Assembly: GCA_921293015.1 (NCBI GenBank)
Contig: OV121093.1
Coordinates: 2,147,027-2,211,026 of the forward strand
DNA: 64,000 bases
Source of the DNA: Phorcus lineatus
Taxonomy: Eukaryota; Mollusca; Gastropoda; Trochida; Trochidae
Direction: 5' to 3'
Shown here: positions 12,602 to 23,200 of the stretch, in pieces
Position numbering within the stretch: the first letter of the stretch is position 1
Layout of the letters: each line of letters opens with the position of its first letter
Position numbers and translations under genes: made by a program
Notes under the pieces: generated by a model
Databases searched by the model: none
The model's input: only the letters and a program-made list of their open reading frames with translations
Told to the model about the DNA's origin: nothing

Positions 12602-12821
12602 CAGGGGCGTAGGAGCGAATTTGAAAGTGGGGGGGCTTGAATTGAAAAAAAGGGGAAACTTGCTGGCTGCTTATCCCATCTTATCATCAATTAGGACATA
12701 ATACTGAAGTCAGTTTAATTCCTTGTTTTTGAAAAAAAAAATACCTTTCGAAAAAAAGGGGGGGGGGTGGGGGGGTTGGGGGCTAAGCCCCCCCAAGCCC
12801 CCCCCTGTTCGTACGCCCCTG
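12602..12821. mobile_element. 220-bp hAT-like non-autonomous element with G/C-run core
   Basis: The left end reads CAGGGGCGTAGGAGCGAA and the right end is the inverted TTCGTACGCCCCTG. The element is flanked by the direct repeat CTTCT (12597-12601 and 12822-12826), consistent with a 5-bp target duplication. CAGGGGCG-type ends resemble those of hAT-superfamily elements, which usually make longer duplications, so the class is provisional. Near the right end, G runs (about 12759-12781) face C runs (about 12787-12806), able to form a hairpin or G-quadruplex. Confidence 0.75.
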
Positions 12822-12826
12822 CTTCT

Positions 12827-13758
12827 TAAGTTAGGGTAATCGATTGATTTTCTATCAACATCATTATAAATAGATGGATCATCATTTATGATCTAAAACC
12901 TTTCATATTTATTTCTTACTATGCATAAAGGATATAATTTACAAGGAAGACAACGCATTATTCTAAGTAACACACTTAAGGGAATTTCGAATAAAGGGTC
13001 AACATTTAGAATTTGTCAAGATGCATCTACAACAAACCATGTTACGGGAGAACAAAACTTTGAAAGTTGTCTTTACCAGCAAAAGAACTAAATCTTTCGG
13101 GGGTTTAAATCGAGTCCACATAACGGCAGAGGCAACATTCCTAGGAACATGATTTAGTATAAATAGTCAGACCACGGTTCTGAAACAGCGGTTTGAGGCG
13201 CTCTTTCTTTCAATTTGTGTACGGTCCTAACTATACGATAAAGAAATCCCGAAAGAGCGACGCGTTCATTAACTTACAAAGTAAGGGTCTTTTCCTGATT
13301 TCGGCTAGCATACCATCAATTCAAAAAATTACAGGCGCTTCACTTGTATAAGAAACCTTCATTTAGATTGCTGCTGGATATATACTGTTTGAGTCATGGG
13401 CCAGTTAAAATCTAGCATAACACCGAAACTACTTGTGGAATCACAAATTGATTTTTTTCATTGAAATCATAACAAGTAGAAACTTCTCTGTTCCTTCCCA
13501 CATTACTCATAGTATATATTTTAATCTTTTATCCTTATATCATTGAGTATATTCACTTGAATACGAAATAAGTGTTTTTACTAGAATAATTAATCTATCC
13601 AAAGTGATGTGGTTTACTTCAGACACAATGGAATCCCTCTTGTTCCTCGCGTGATGAATAACGATTTTATGAACGCTTCAAAAGGCCTTTAATGATTTGG
13701 TCGGATTGTAAGTAATTTCTTCATACAAAAAAACTCAAATACTTTTCAAAGTCGAAAG
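12827..13758. other. 3' flank of the C1q gene, nothing recognised
   Basis: AT-rich sequence beyond the 3' end of the minus-strand C1q gene. No coding exon or clear repeat. Confidence 0.4.
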
Positions 13759-13764
13759 TTTATT
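13759..13764 (-). terminator. Polyadenylation signal AATAAA for the C1q gene
   Basis: TTTATT on the plus strand is AATAAA on the minus strand, about 130 nt beyond the stop codon of the C1q gene. This is a candidate site; there is no transcript evidence. Confidence 0.5.
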
Positions 13765-13894
13765 GATCATTAAATAAATACAATGCACATTTTAGATGTT
13801 AAAGATTTTGATTAAGGAAAGTGTAAATCGTATTTATCAAAACACAAAATAAATGTTAACCTCTCCTAAAACTTTTTTTTATGTAAAACATATT

Positions 13895-15947
13895 TTAACT
13901 TGACAAAAGCACACCTCCGTATCCAGAATACATTTTCCCGTATATATTGACAGTCCCTTCCGCTTTCTGAAACCAAGCGATGTCGCCCTTGTTTAAGTGG
14001 GTGGCAGTTGTGAGCGACAGGATGCCGTACACCCTATCATCCGGGGTCTCAATGAAACTCTTGGCCATCTCCCGCCCATTCACCAGGAAGTGTAGAGTCA
14101 GCAGGGAGTTGGCTTGAGCCATTGTGATCTGGGCCCAGAAGAAGTAGGAACCTGTCACTGGGGCCGTGAATATGCCGTGTTCGTCATCATATCCGTTGCC
14201 ATGGTTATAGAGAGTTTTCTCGAACGCCAGCTTTTCTCCCATCTGCACTGTCATCATGTCCATGTGGAGTCGAACCTCGTACCCTATGTCCCGCTGACCG
14301 CCTGCAACAGTGGTGCAGACATGAAGCTTAACAAGTTTACATTTAATAATGCTTTTATCAAACGAGTTAACGATTTTTTTTTTGCAACATGCGAAAGCTA
14401 GGTTGATTTCAAATCATGCACGAGTTTTTTTTTTTAAACAACTACTTTACATGTTAGAAAGTTTAGCATTTTGTTTGTTTTGTATTCGCCCCCATAAAAT
14501 AGCAATTACTGCTGAAAGTGACGTGAATTTAAAATGCCCTATCTAAAGTGCCATAGTGACGGCGGAGCTAAACTTGTGACGTCACATCTACAACCTTTAT
14601 GACGCCATACTCGAGTGGTATTACACTATTTTAATATTTCCGTGTATTTATTTATATATATATATATATAACACTGAAGTACCCTGCACGGGCGATTGAT
14701 TATTGGAAATATACAACTCGAATCTTTGAAAGATGTATATATATATATAAAGGTAAACAACGAATAACAGATTGTTTTATTGATATAACGTGATTTCTTC
14801 TTTGCTCAAAGAGCAGAATTCCCAGTTTCATTCTTCTTCTTGTTTATTATATAAGCCCTTCTGCGCACTAGAATTATGATTTTTTAGAACTTTTCTCTTT
14901 ATCATAAGCTCGTGTTGAGAGAATGTATCTTATGATCTAAATCTATATCGCCTCACCTCGACTGTTGGAAATGTTTCGCTGCAAGCCCTCAACCTGCGAC
15001 TCAACAGACCGTATGACGTCAGCATCGTGCAGGACGGAGGTCTCAACAGCAGATAGTCTCGTGTCGATGTTCCTGACCGAGGCGGAAGTTGCGTTGACTT
15101 GACCTCTGAGGTGAAGGTTGGATGACGTCAACAGCTGACCCTGGATATTACCTAACTGTGACGTCATATCTGTTTCTAGGTCACGAATTTTGGTCTGTAA
15201 ACTGTTCACCATAGACAATGTAGAGCTGACATCAAATTTGGTGGTCGCTAAATTGTTTGAGAGAACCGAGACCTCGGTGTTTGTAGCTTTCAAGCTTGCG
15301 TTGAATGCATGAAGAAATGTGTTGTCGCTTGAACCACCCTCTTTGACGTCATTGTTTTTTATTTGAGTGATTTCTGAATTAATTTTGTTCAGATCAGCTT
15401 TATTCTGTTCAGCTTCGTATCGGACAACGGCAAGGTCCTGTCCGGTTAAACGGGTGTCTGTTTTCAACATTTCTACCTCCGCATGTAAAGAAACATAATC
15501 GTCATGGCGTCGACCAATCGCATCCTTCAAACCATTTACCTCAGTCACAGTGCTATTGTAACCACCTGTCAAACTAGACAGCTGTTGTTTTGTTTGATTC
15601 AAACTCCTCTCACCAACCCTCGCCTCAGTCTTTAGGGTATTCAGCTCTCGTAATATCCCCTTATTCTCCGAGATGGTGTCATTGTATTGTGACTGCACCT
15701 CTTTAACCGTGTTCTCCAGGGTCTCGATGTAGTCCTGGGCTAGACGCAGCTCGGCCTTGATGGACACTAGCTCGTCCGCTGTTGACCTTTGCTCGTGAGT
15801 GGTTTGGTCAAGCTGAGACTGGACACTGGCCAGTGTGAGCTCCAGGTTGGTCAGCTGCATGAGAAGGAAGGACGGGTCAGGGTCGGTGGTGGCCAGGATA
15901 CCCGTCAACATACAGACCAGAAGAACTATGGCGGCCATTGTTGCCAT
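13895..15947 (-). CDS. Secreted coiled-coil C1q-domain protein (2 exons, 465 aa)
   Basis: Exon 1 is 15947-14957 and exon 2 is 14301-13895 on the minus strand. The donor CGAG|GTGAGG and acceptor TTGCAG|GCGG join in phase 1, giving 466 codons including the stop. Residues 1-19 (MATMAAIVLLVCMLTGILA) form a signal peptide. Residues about 25-330 are a long heptad-rich coiled coil (many Q, L, E, N, T), probably for trimerisation. Residues 331-465 are a C1q domain with the hallmark blocks NHGNGYDDEHGIF, APVTGSYFFWAQI and the C-terminal YGGVLLSS. Such proteins are secreted lectin-like pattern-recognition molecules in bivalves, or matrix proteins; the ligand cannot be told from sequence. The domain is complete. 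There is no collagen Gly-X-Y stretch, unlike vertebrate C1q. Both exon frames are intact, so it is likely functional. Confidence 0.93.
14302..14956 (-). other. Single intron of the C1q gene, with short TA microsatellites
   Basis: It is 655 bp, GT...AG on the minus strand. It contains (TA)n tracts near 14653-14670 and 14737-14750, and a perfect TGACGTCA at 14577-14584. No coding sequence. Confidence 0.75.
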
Positions 15948-16840
15948 GCTTCTTGGACAAAGTCTTATCTACTGGAGTCAGTTTTAGTACAAACCGAAGA
16001 TCAGATAACGCACACTCCTTTCAAATAAATGCGTGTTATTTTCTTACATGTATGACACTTGTACGTAGTTTTGTGCAAGCTGAGACGGAATATCAATTGT
16101 AATAGTGTTGATAGTCCAGAGACGTATATGTTATATATGTCTTTGGATAGGTTAAAGAACAAACATAAAAGCAGTAAATTGTTAGTTTCTATTTAATGTC
16201 TAGTGTTTGGGTTGTAAATCTTTTCGCCATTTTGATAATGATTTTTAAAACGGAATGATTGAAAATTTCAAATTTGGATGTATCGATCCAACAGCCGCAA
16301 CTCTAAGATTGAGACTTCGTTGGACGATAGAACTAAATGAACAATTCTTTCTCCAGTTCCGTCATAAATTATGTAACAAACTTGGTATTGAGTAAGTGAA
16401 AATGTTGGATAAACAAAAAAGACTTTTAACTGTTCATTTCTAGAATCTAAATACTATGCTACTAATTAAACACCCCATTTAGCTGATAAGAAATTAATGA
16501 AATGCGAAAATTGTGCTCGTCCTGTCTTATGAAGTCATAACCGTTATTTTCTCAATTCCTTATTTTGAACAACACTAACGATCATGAGAAATGGCACGAC
16601 GGTGTATAAGCATGGAAAGATTGTTGGGTATAACTTTAGCATTGTGGACGTATTCCAGTGTACAGCCATCTTGATGATAATAGTGCCTCCTCGCTCGACC
16701 ATATTTTAACGTCGGTTTTCGTACATGCATATCCATTGAACAACACTGGTTGATAATAACGTGTTTTGTTGATGACTGTGATCGCCCATTATCTGGGTAC
16801 TGAATGATACACTAACTCATTTCTATTCGAATTTATGACT
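15948..16840. other. Upstream region of the C1q gene and intergenic DNA
   Basis: This region should contain the 5' UTR and promoter of the minus-strand C1q gene. I do not see an unambiguous TATA box or other core element. No other gene. Confidence 0.4.
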
Positions 16841-16842
16841 TC

Positions 16843-16848
16843 TTTATT
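16843..16848 (-). terminator. Polyadenylation signal AATAAA for the antistasin-type transcript
   Basis: TTTATT on the plus strand, 31 nt beyond the TGA stop of the last exon (16879). The position is ideal for the 3' end of this minus-strand gene and supports the exon model. Confidence 0.7.
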
Positions 16849-16878
16849 CAACAATTATTCTTTAACGATGGTTTCCAC

Positions 16879-19725
16879 TCACTTCCTCCCTACACCTGCA
16901 AAATATGTAATATACATGTATTTATATTATTTATAACATCAACTGTTTAGATAGCATTGTTTGCATATATTAGATCGTGGTATGATAGCATCTAAGTTCA
17001 GTAACTACATTACATGTCGTTGATGAACATGTGATAGAAGAATCAAAGTTGCCAAATTATCACTTTAGTATTGCAAATAACAAACCGTTGTACTAAGAAA
17101 GCAACACAATGTTGCAAAGACAATAGAGATGAAAAATGAAATATCAAATTATTGTATGTTATTTTCCAAACCATTCAGCAGTATCTATGCACAGAAATTA
17201 ATTCTGTATCTATATTCATTATAACAATCACATGAACAAGATTACTTAAGACGCACCATGTAACATGTTTGATATCGCTTTTTTCACTTAAGTTTATCAT
17301 TGATCAACTTTTCCTTCAAAATTAAAAAGTAAATTGTACGAAGTAAATTTACCCATGCTGCTGTAGTCACATTTACAAGTCAGACAACCGGAAGCATCAT
17401 GTTTGTAGCCAAGGGGACAGTTATGTGCGCAGTGGAAATCTGCGCATCCTGGATAGGATAGAATATATATTGTAGTTTATGTTCGCTCTGGTTGAAATCA
17501 ATGAACAAACGGAAAGATTATCAAATATCACAACCAGGGTATAGTGTTCATATTAATTTTCAATTTGAATTTTTTTTTTCAATTTGAAGTGACACAGAGT
17601 ATGTTCTATGATTTTTGAAGTGGCTGAAATGGGAGCCAGAATACCATATGTCCTGGGCTAAGTTCAAATCACACATTTTAACGTGCATCTTTATCTCTAA
17701 AATGTCCATATAATCATATTTTCTTGTTTACAATGATAAACGAAAAACAGCTATATAAATGTTAGGAAGTCAAAATGCTTCGTCAATTCTAAATCAATAT
17801 AAGTTTTATAAGTGACCTACTAAACACTACCAATCAATATTTGTCTTCGTGTCTGCTGTAAATTAATTTCCAAAATTACGTTTGAGTCATTGGTGCGCGC
17901 CATTGTGCGTTTTTCGACCACAAATCACGACTTGAACCTGGTTATTGTCGCAGTACTGAACTAATAAGCACTCATAAACTGATTTTCAGACACAACCACT
18001 ACTTCTTGACAAAATAACACATTTAATAAAGTTTGACATATTTGACTCCAACAACATATTCTGTGGCCCTTTAAGCCATGTACTTGGATTAAATTTGTCA
18101 TTTATCTGAGACGCAAGAAACACATTTATTCAGTAACACAGGTAATATGACCTTCAGCATAGTGGTGGTTTTCTTCGGGACATTGTGGAAATATTGGTAA
18201 GCATTCATTCATCATATTTAGAATTAATAACTCTTCAACAACGCAACTTCAGCGACAAATATAGAAACAATTTGGTAAATGCTGCAATGCCTATTAGCCA
18301 GTCAATGAATGAAGCCCAAGTTATATCATGCGCAAAAGGGTGTTCCCAAATTATGACTTTTTAAAAAAATGTTTTAATTGTTATGTTCATGTTATGAAAG
18401 CAAATTGTTTTGCCTCAGGATATTCATAGTTCTGTTTTGCAATTCAAATAAAAACTCAGGCATGTGAAGTGACAATGAATCGAAATAAACAGACTGACAG
18501 ACAAGTGTTATTAATGAAGGTTACAATATGAGCTAATCAGATACAATGCGGGCACAAATGTAAGCAAACAAGAGAGGTATGAGTACTCGCCCGCTGGTTG
18601 GGTTACATTGGTCATATAGCACTGCGACCCACATCCGTTAGACTTGCACTCGTATCCGGTCGGGCATGCTCTGTTGACGTACTCACCACACAGAAGGAGA
18701 CAACTCCCTCTTTTGTTGTGGGGTAAACTGCATACCACTAAGAAAGCATTTCAGAAGTACGGACATGCAGTTTGGCTATTTGGAATAGTTTGTTATATTC
18801 GAATCTATTTAATTTCTGATGAATTTGCATCAAATAAATGATACATTCAATGATTTTTAAGGATTCACTTCTTTGTTTCTATATGCTATCTTTACACTTA
18901 TTATTGATCATCCAAGGACATTCTTATACAATATAATCAGAATAAATGGAAAACTCGTAACTTGATGAGGTACGTGTAATTAGAGCTATAATAAAATATA
19001 TTAGAGATTGTAGAAGTTGGTAGCAAAGAGAGTACAAGAATGATGGCCATCTTCTTTTTTCTGTTTTATGAATTTGAGTAACAATATCCTAGTGTATTAA
19101 TGAAGTAAAAGGTGGCCCGACAAATCATTTTTCCCATCTTTAAATTTGAAGGGGATACATCCAGTACGATTACATTAGATTCTGTTGTCATTACAGCTTT
19201 TCGTTAAACGATGTGATTTATTTTCCAACAATTTGACTAGGACTCTCACAAATTGAACAGTATTTCATTGTATTGACCTATCAGACGCATGTCCTCAATA
19301 TAAGAAACTTACCATCGAGGGCAATCATATCGAGGGTAATATCTTTCATACGATGCCCAGGGGCAAAATATCACTTGTACATTGTGACGTCACGTAAAAA
19401 AAACAATGATTTGACGTCACAGTTTGCCTAAGACGTTGTGTTCTAATGCGCCTATGTCTTTGCTTGGATGTTGATTTTGATTAGTTTCCTTAATTTCTCC
19501 ACTTTGGTAATAAACAGAATGTCATATTCGTGTCCATGACATACTATGTTTACAACACTCGTTCCTTATTATCAGAATGTCCCTCGCTCTAGCTCGGGAA
19601 ATACTAATATTAAGCACGCGTATCGTAAACATAGTATGTCATGGACACTCATATAATATCCTCTATGTATTTTAAGACTCACGTGAGGCAATGCTGGTAC
19701 AGAATAACAGAATTGCTGTCTTCAT
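16879..19725 (-). CDS. Small secreted antistasin/WAP-type gene, alternative exon model
   Basis: Minus-strand exons: signal exon 19725-19683 (MKTAILLFCTSIAS, donor TCAC|GTGAGT); WAP-like exon from 18737 (acceptor TTCTTAG|TG); antistasin exon 17448-17353; final exon 16895-16879 (stop TGA). All junctions are phase 1. Form A, signal exon plus 18737-18511, gives 89 residues. Form B, signal exon, optional 18737-18687, then 17448-17353 and 16895-16879, gives 68 residues (51 without the optional exon). The antistasin domain has the spacing CADFHCAHNC, GYKHDASGC, LTCKC (six Cys), a fold that typically inhibits serine proteases. I infer a secreted protease-inhibitor-like peptide in immunity or matrix turnover. 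Which forms are made needs transcripts; this span merges them. Confidence 0.7.
17353..17448 (-). CDS. Antistasin-domain exon
   Basis: It is 96 nt, phase 1 at both ends, bounded by CTATCCAG and GTAAAT. It encodes one complete antistasin-type domain with Cys at the expected spacing (C-x4-C-x3-C, G-Y-x2-D-x3-C-x2-C-x-C). The symmetric phase lets it be included or skipped without a frameshift. It is followed in phase by the short final exon 16895-16879 (GVGRK, stop). Confidence 0.85.
17811..18077. repeat. Dispersed repeat (copy B), about 270 bp
   Basis: Same family and orientation as 4541-4811, with the shared blocks listed there. It lies in the intron between the WAP-like and antistasin exons of the minus-strand gene. 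Confidence 0.6.
18511..18737 (-). CDS. WAP-like cysteine-rich terminal exon
   Basis: The acceptor TTTCTTAG|TG at 18737 gives phase 1; a second AG ten bases further in gives another phase and is less likely. The exon reads VCSLPHNKRGSCLLLCGEYV, then ACPTGYECKSNGCGSQC, a pattern like the C-terminal half of a whey acidic protein (four-disulfide core) domain, then a hydrophobic tail (YLSCLLTFVPALYLISS) and a TAA stop at 18511. The tail could be a GPI-anchor signal. A perfect GTGAGT donor sits inside it at 18686-18681, in phase 1, which would let the first 51 nt splice to the antistasin exon. Confidence 0.65.
19522..19660. mobile_element. Foldback MITE, GTGTCCATGACATACT family (copy 1)
   Basis: The left arm GTGTCCATGACATACTATGT is met by its exact complement ACATAGTATGTCATGGACAC about 75 bp later, and the flanking ATATTCG / ATATGAG parts extend the arms. 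The family recurs at 47000-47133. It has no coding capacity. It lies just beyond the signal-peptide exon, inside the intron of the antistasin/WAP gene. Confidence 0.8.
19683..19725 (-). CDS. Signal-peptide exon of the antistasin/WAP gene
   Basis: ATG at 19725-19723 with AAAA just upstream (good eukaryotic start context), then fourteen codons of a short hydrophobic leader and a strong CAC|GTGAGT donor in phase 1. The phase matches both downstream acceptors (18737 and 17448). Confidence 0.7.
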
Positions 19726-20205
19726 TTTTCAGGTGAATCGTGTCACTTAAACCTTTCCTGATAAGAGTTTTCGTTGTAAAGCGAAGTCATCAAATCGTAT
19801 AAGTCGACGATTATCCATGTTCACCGGTTTAAATATCCACAACATAAATGTATGTTTTCAATATACACTTTGCTTATATAGTGTGATATTGCTAATGGAT
19901 AAAGAACATAAAAATAAGTGTATAAACTTATAGATTGCATTCTAGATAATTTCAAGCACTTTTGTATAATTCTTTAACCTCTTAAACTTAAGAATACTTA
20001 TAGTGTTATCTTCAATAATCATGCTTACAAGCCCCTTAACCTTTTTATTAAACGTATAACCTTTATCGAATTTAACATTCCTTCATGTTTGTTTTAGGGT
20101 CAATATGTTAACACAACTGAAACACAAAGATAAAAAGTAAGTACTGAGAACATGGGATAGGTCGACCCACATTTGACATATCACATCAAAGCCCTGCTTG
20201 CAAAC
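19726..20205. promoter_or_regulatory. Shared upstream region between two divergent secreted-protein genes
   Basis: These 480 bp separate the minus-strand start codon (19725) from the plus-strand start codon (20206), so both promoters must lie here unless 5' UTR exons exist further out. The stretch is AT-rich. I cannot name a clear TATA box or transcription-factor site. Confidence 0.45.
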
Positions 20206-23200
20206 ATGTTGCTAAAAGGTACTGTATCTTAATATTTTATGTATCCAATATGTCTTAACATTTTCCAAAACATGTAAAGTACTTGATCTCAAGAAAAAGA
20301 TTTTCCAAAGCTACACGGATTATTAATTATGTGATCGATGCTGTCTGCTGTGAGCATTCTCCAGCACGATTGTCAAGTGCTCACAACAAACCTTCTTTAC
20401 CACATATAATGATAAGATGTATGACTAATCCTGTCAATTGTTTTCTATGGTAACGTAAGGATCTGTTTTACTCAGTTGTTCTTGCCAGACGTGAACATGA
20501 AATATACACTAGGCAATATTCATTTTTTGGAGAGGAGTGCTAATATTTATTAATCTAGTCGAAAGCAGTATATGTGTACCTTATAATGCCTAATCCCCTT
20601 ATTTCCCTTATTTCCAAAATACCAAGGATATTGTGTATTCAATGTCACCATTAACATGACTATTTTTCCTGCTACTTTTTCACATCTGTCTCAGTTCGTG
20701 CGGCAAAGCTTAAACTTAGATAAATCATAGATATAAGATACATATTTGGTTGTAGAAGTGTCTAAATATTTGATAAAATATCTTACTTTTTTATTCGTCA
20801 TCATTTTCCCTCAATTTCTTTTACTATCCCAATTTTGTACTTACTGTCTCCACCATTATAAGTGTTACCCACTAATTCTTTCACTTCCGCTTGATAACGA
20901 AAACGTATCATTATCTAAACATTGCAAAATGGAGATAAACAATTATTATTTATGTTTTATTTCAGCTGCTTTTCTCTTCATTATCGCCGCCGCCTTTGCC
21001 AGCACAATTCGTAAGTATGCTTACAGTGTTGATGATAAATCATTTTATGTCAAATATAACACGTTTTTTGCAGAAATACAGTCAGTAAATTCAGACAGGA
21101 GAATCAAAAGGTTATTTGTTCCATTAATGCGGTTGATGATAAATCATTTTATGTCAATTATAACACTTGTTTTGTAGAAGAAATAAAAGGTTAGTTGTCA
21201 AATTAAGGCTTGATTGTCTACTAACTTTATTCGAAAAGTATGCAAATCTTTTCAATCAAAGTATGTATCATAAATGCTAAAGACAGACTGCGAACAGCAT
21301 TCCTGTAAGTAATACATGTGAAGCCACAATCATAGATTTGAAAGTTAATTTCTCTAAACGAAAATTGAATTCAATAGGTAAAGAATCATGTGAATTGAAT
21401 GAGATCACATCAGCCTACAGACCCTCAAGGAAACACTATTTTTAGGTTTTAATATATTTCTTTGCAGCCGAAAACGTGAAACGAGCCGCCGATTGTTCCG
21501 TGAGTAACCCTTCCTCAATGGAATAAAAGTCTCTGTAGTGAATCATTCATAAAAGAGTCATGTCTTAAATGAGCATCAGTTTATATAGAAAATATTTTAC
21601 CATCATTGCAAACGAAACTTTTGTGTTATATAATATATCTAAGACTCCTGCAATGAATCTAGCGAACCCAGTACATCGACGCGCTCAATGACCTTTATCA
21701 AGTGTCATAGTGAAATCTGCAGAAAGGTGCGTGTAAGGATGAGGTGAGGGTGTTAATATGGAACTGAAAAGCTGCTGTATAATTGACCTTCACGTTGTAT
21801 ACATGTATACAAAGTATTTGTATATACGCTCATGTTTGTGTTTTAAATAAAAATTTGTTTGCCAGCAGGATCAGTTCAGTCCCTTTTCTAAGCTCCCTTG
21901 GTAGAATGGTCTAGATACGTATGTTAGATGTCACATTCTGCGCACACTGTGACACCAGTTTAGTGCAAACAAAACCTATTCATTAGCGGACCATAGAATG
22001 GACGAGTTCGAATCTCGAAAAAGTCAATATTTTAAAACTTTTATACCTCGGAACATAGTCGATTTTAATCAGACTGATAAACATACGAGAAATTAAGTTG
22101 ATTCCTTCTGAGAATAAACATTCTCATAAAATTCAAATTGAATTTCATTTTACTTATTGGAATCATTTGTTAGCACCACGTGTTTTCGTGCACAGAAATA
22201 TGTATCTGACACCCTTAACCAATAGCAATAACACTGAGTAACAATCACTTTAAGCTAAAGGAGGTCTGTGAACATAGTCTACCGATGACACCTCTATTTC
22301 AGTCCATGACATGCCAACATAACGAGATGTGTATTCTGGAGACAGTGTACTGCAAGAGGGACCCCTGTCCTCCTGTTCCTACTTGTGTTGGTGAGTCTGT
22401 GGTAGTTTGTATTAAATACAGTGTACTGCAAGAGGGATCTCTGTCCTCCTGTGCCTACTTGTGTTGGTGAGTCTGTGGTAGTTTGTATTAAATACAGTGT
22501 ACTGCAAGAGAGATCCCTGTCCTCCTGTTCCTACTTGTGTTGGTGAGTCTGTGGTAGTTTGTATTAAATACAGTGTACTGCAAGAGGGACCCCTGTCCTC
22601 CTGTTCCTACTTGTGTTGGTGAGTGTGGATGTTGTGATTATACTATTGATTACATACCATGTCTAACTTATCAAACGTCAGAGAAACTCTTATTTTGTAA
22701 TATCAAAATCTGCATCAAACAAGTTCTAATAAAACAATCTCTTTTCAAGATAATTAAAAAGAAAATAATTCAAAATACTGTTTTATTCGTAAACCACATA
22801 TGTGCAAGCATTATCTTTTGATATGGACGACACGGGCATGATCTCTCATCACTTGACATCTCCTGGCTCAAAGAAAAAGAAAATCCTGTTCTCATCTCAA
22901 ATAGAGTTGTGTACTGAGCACCTAAGCACCAAGAAGTTTTTACTCTGTAGCCTTAAAGGACCGGTGATTTGTCGTTTCAGATAATTTGTAGGCATGTGCA
23001 CCACAACGGTTTATTTTTTCTTTGGTATTCATACTGTTGTTTCAGATAACATTTTGTTATATGGCTTTACAGACTGGTCTTTACAGAAAGCTCTCGAAAT
23101 GGTTTTTCGTTTCAGAAAATTAATATACAGGTGCATCAAAAAGCTTTTGTCCTGTCGGTTTTATGGATTGGTTTTGCGAGGAAACTCGGTATGCGATTTG

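Noticed and set aside
18148-18195. Possible plus-strand leader exon beginning ATGACCTTCAGC with a GTAAGC donor
   Set aside because: It ends in phase 2, which does not fit the EGF gene's next exon, and the leader at 20206 fits both phase and signal-peptide pattern.
21880-22020. tRNA-like stretch (TTGGTAGAATGGTCTAG ... GAGTTCGAATCTCG)
   Set aside because: A- and B-box-like motifs are present but too far apart, and no cloverleaf folds; more likely part of a tRNA-derived repeat.
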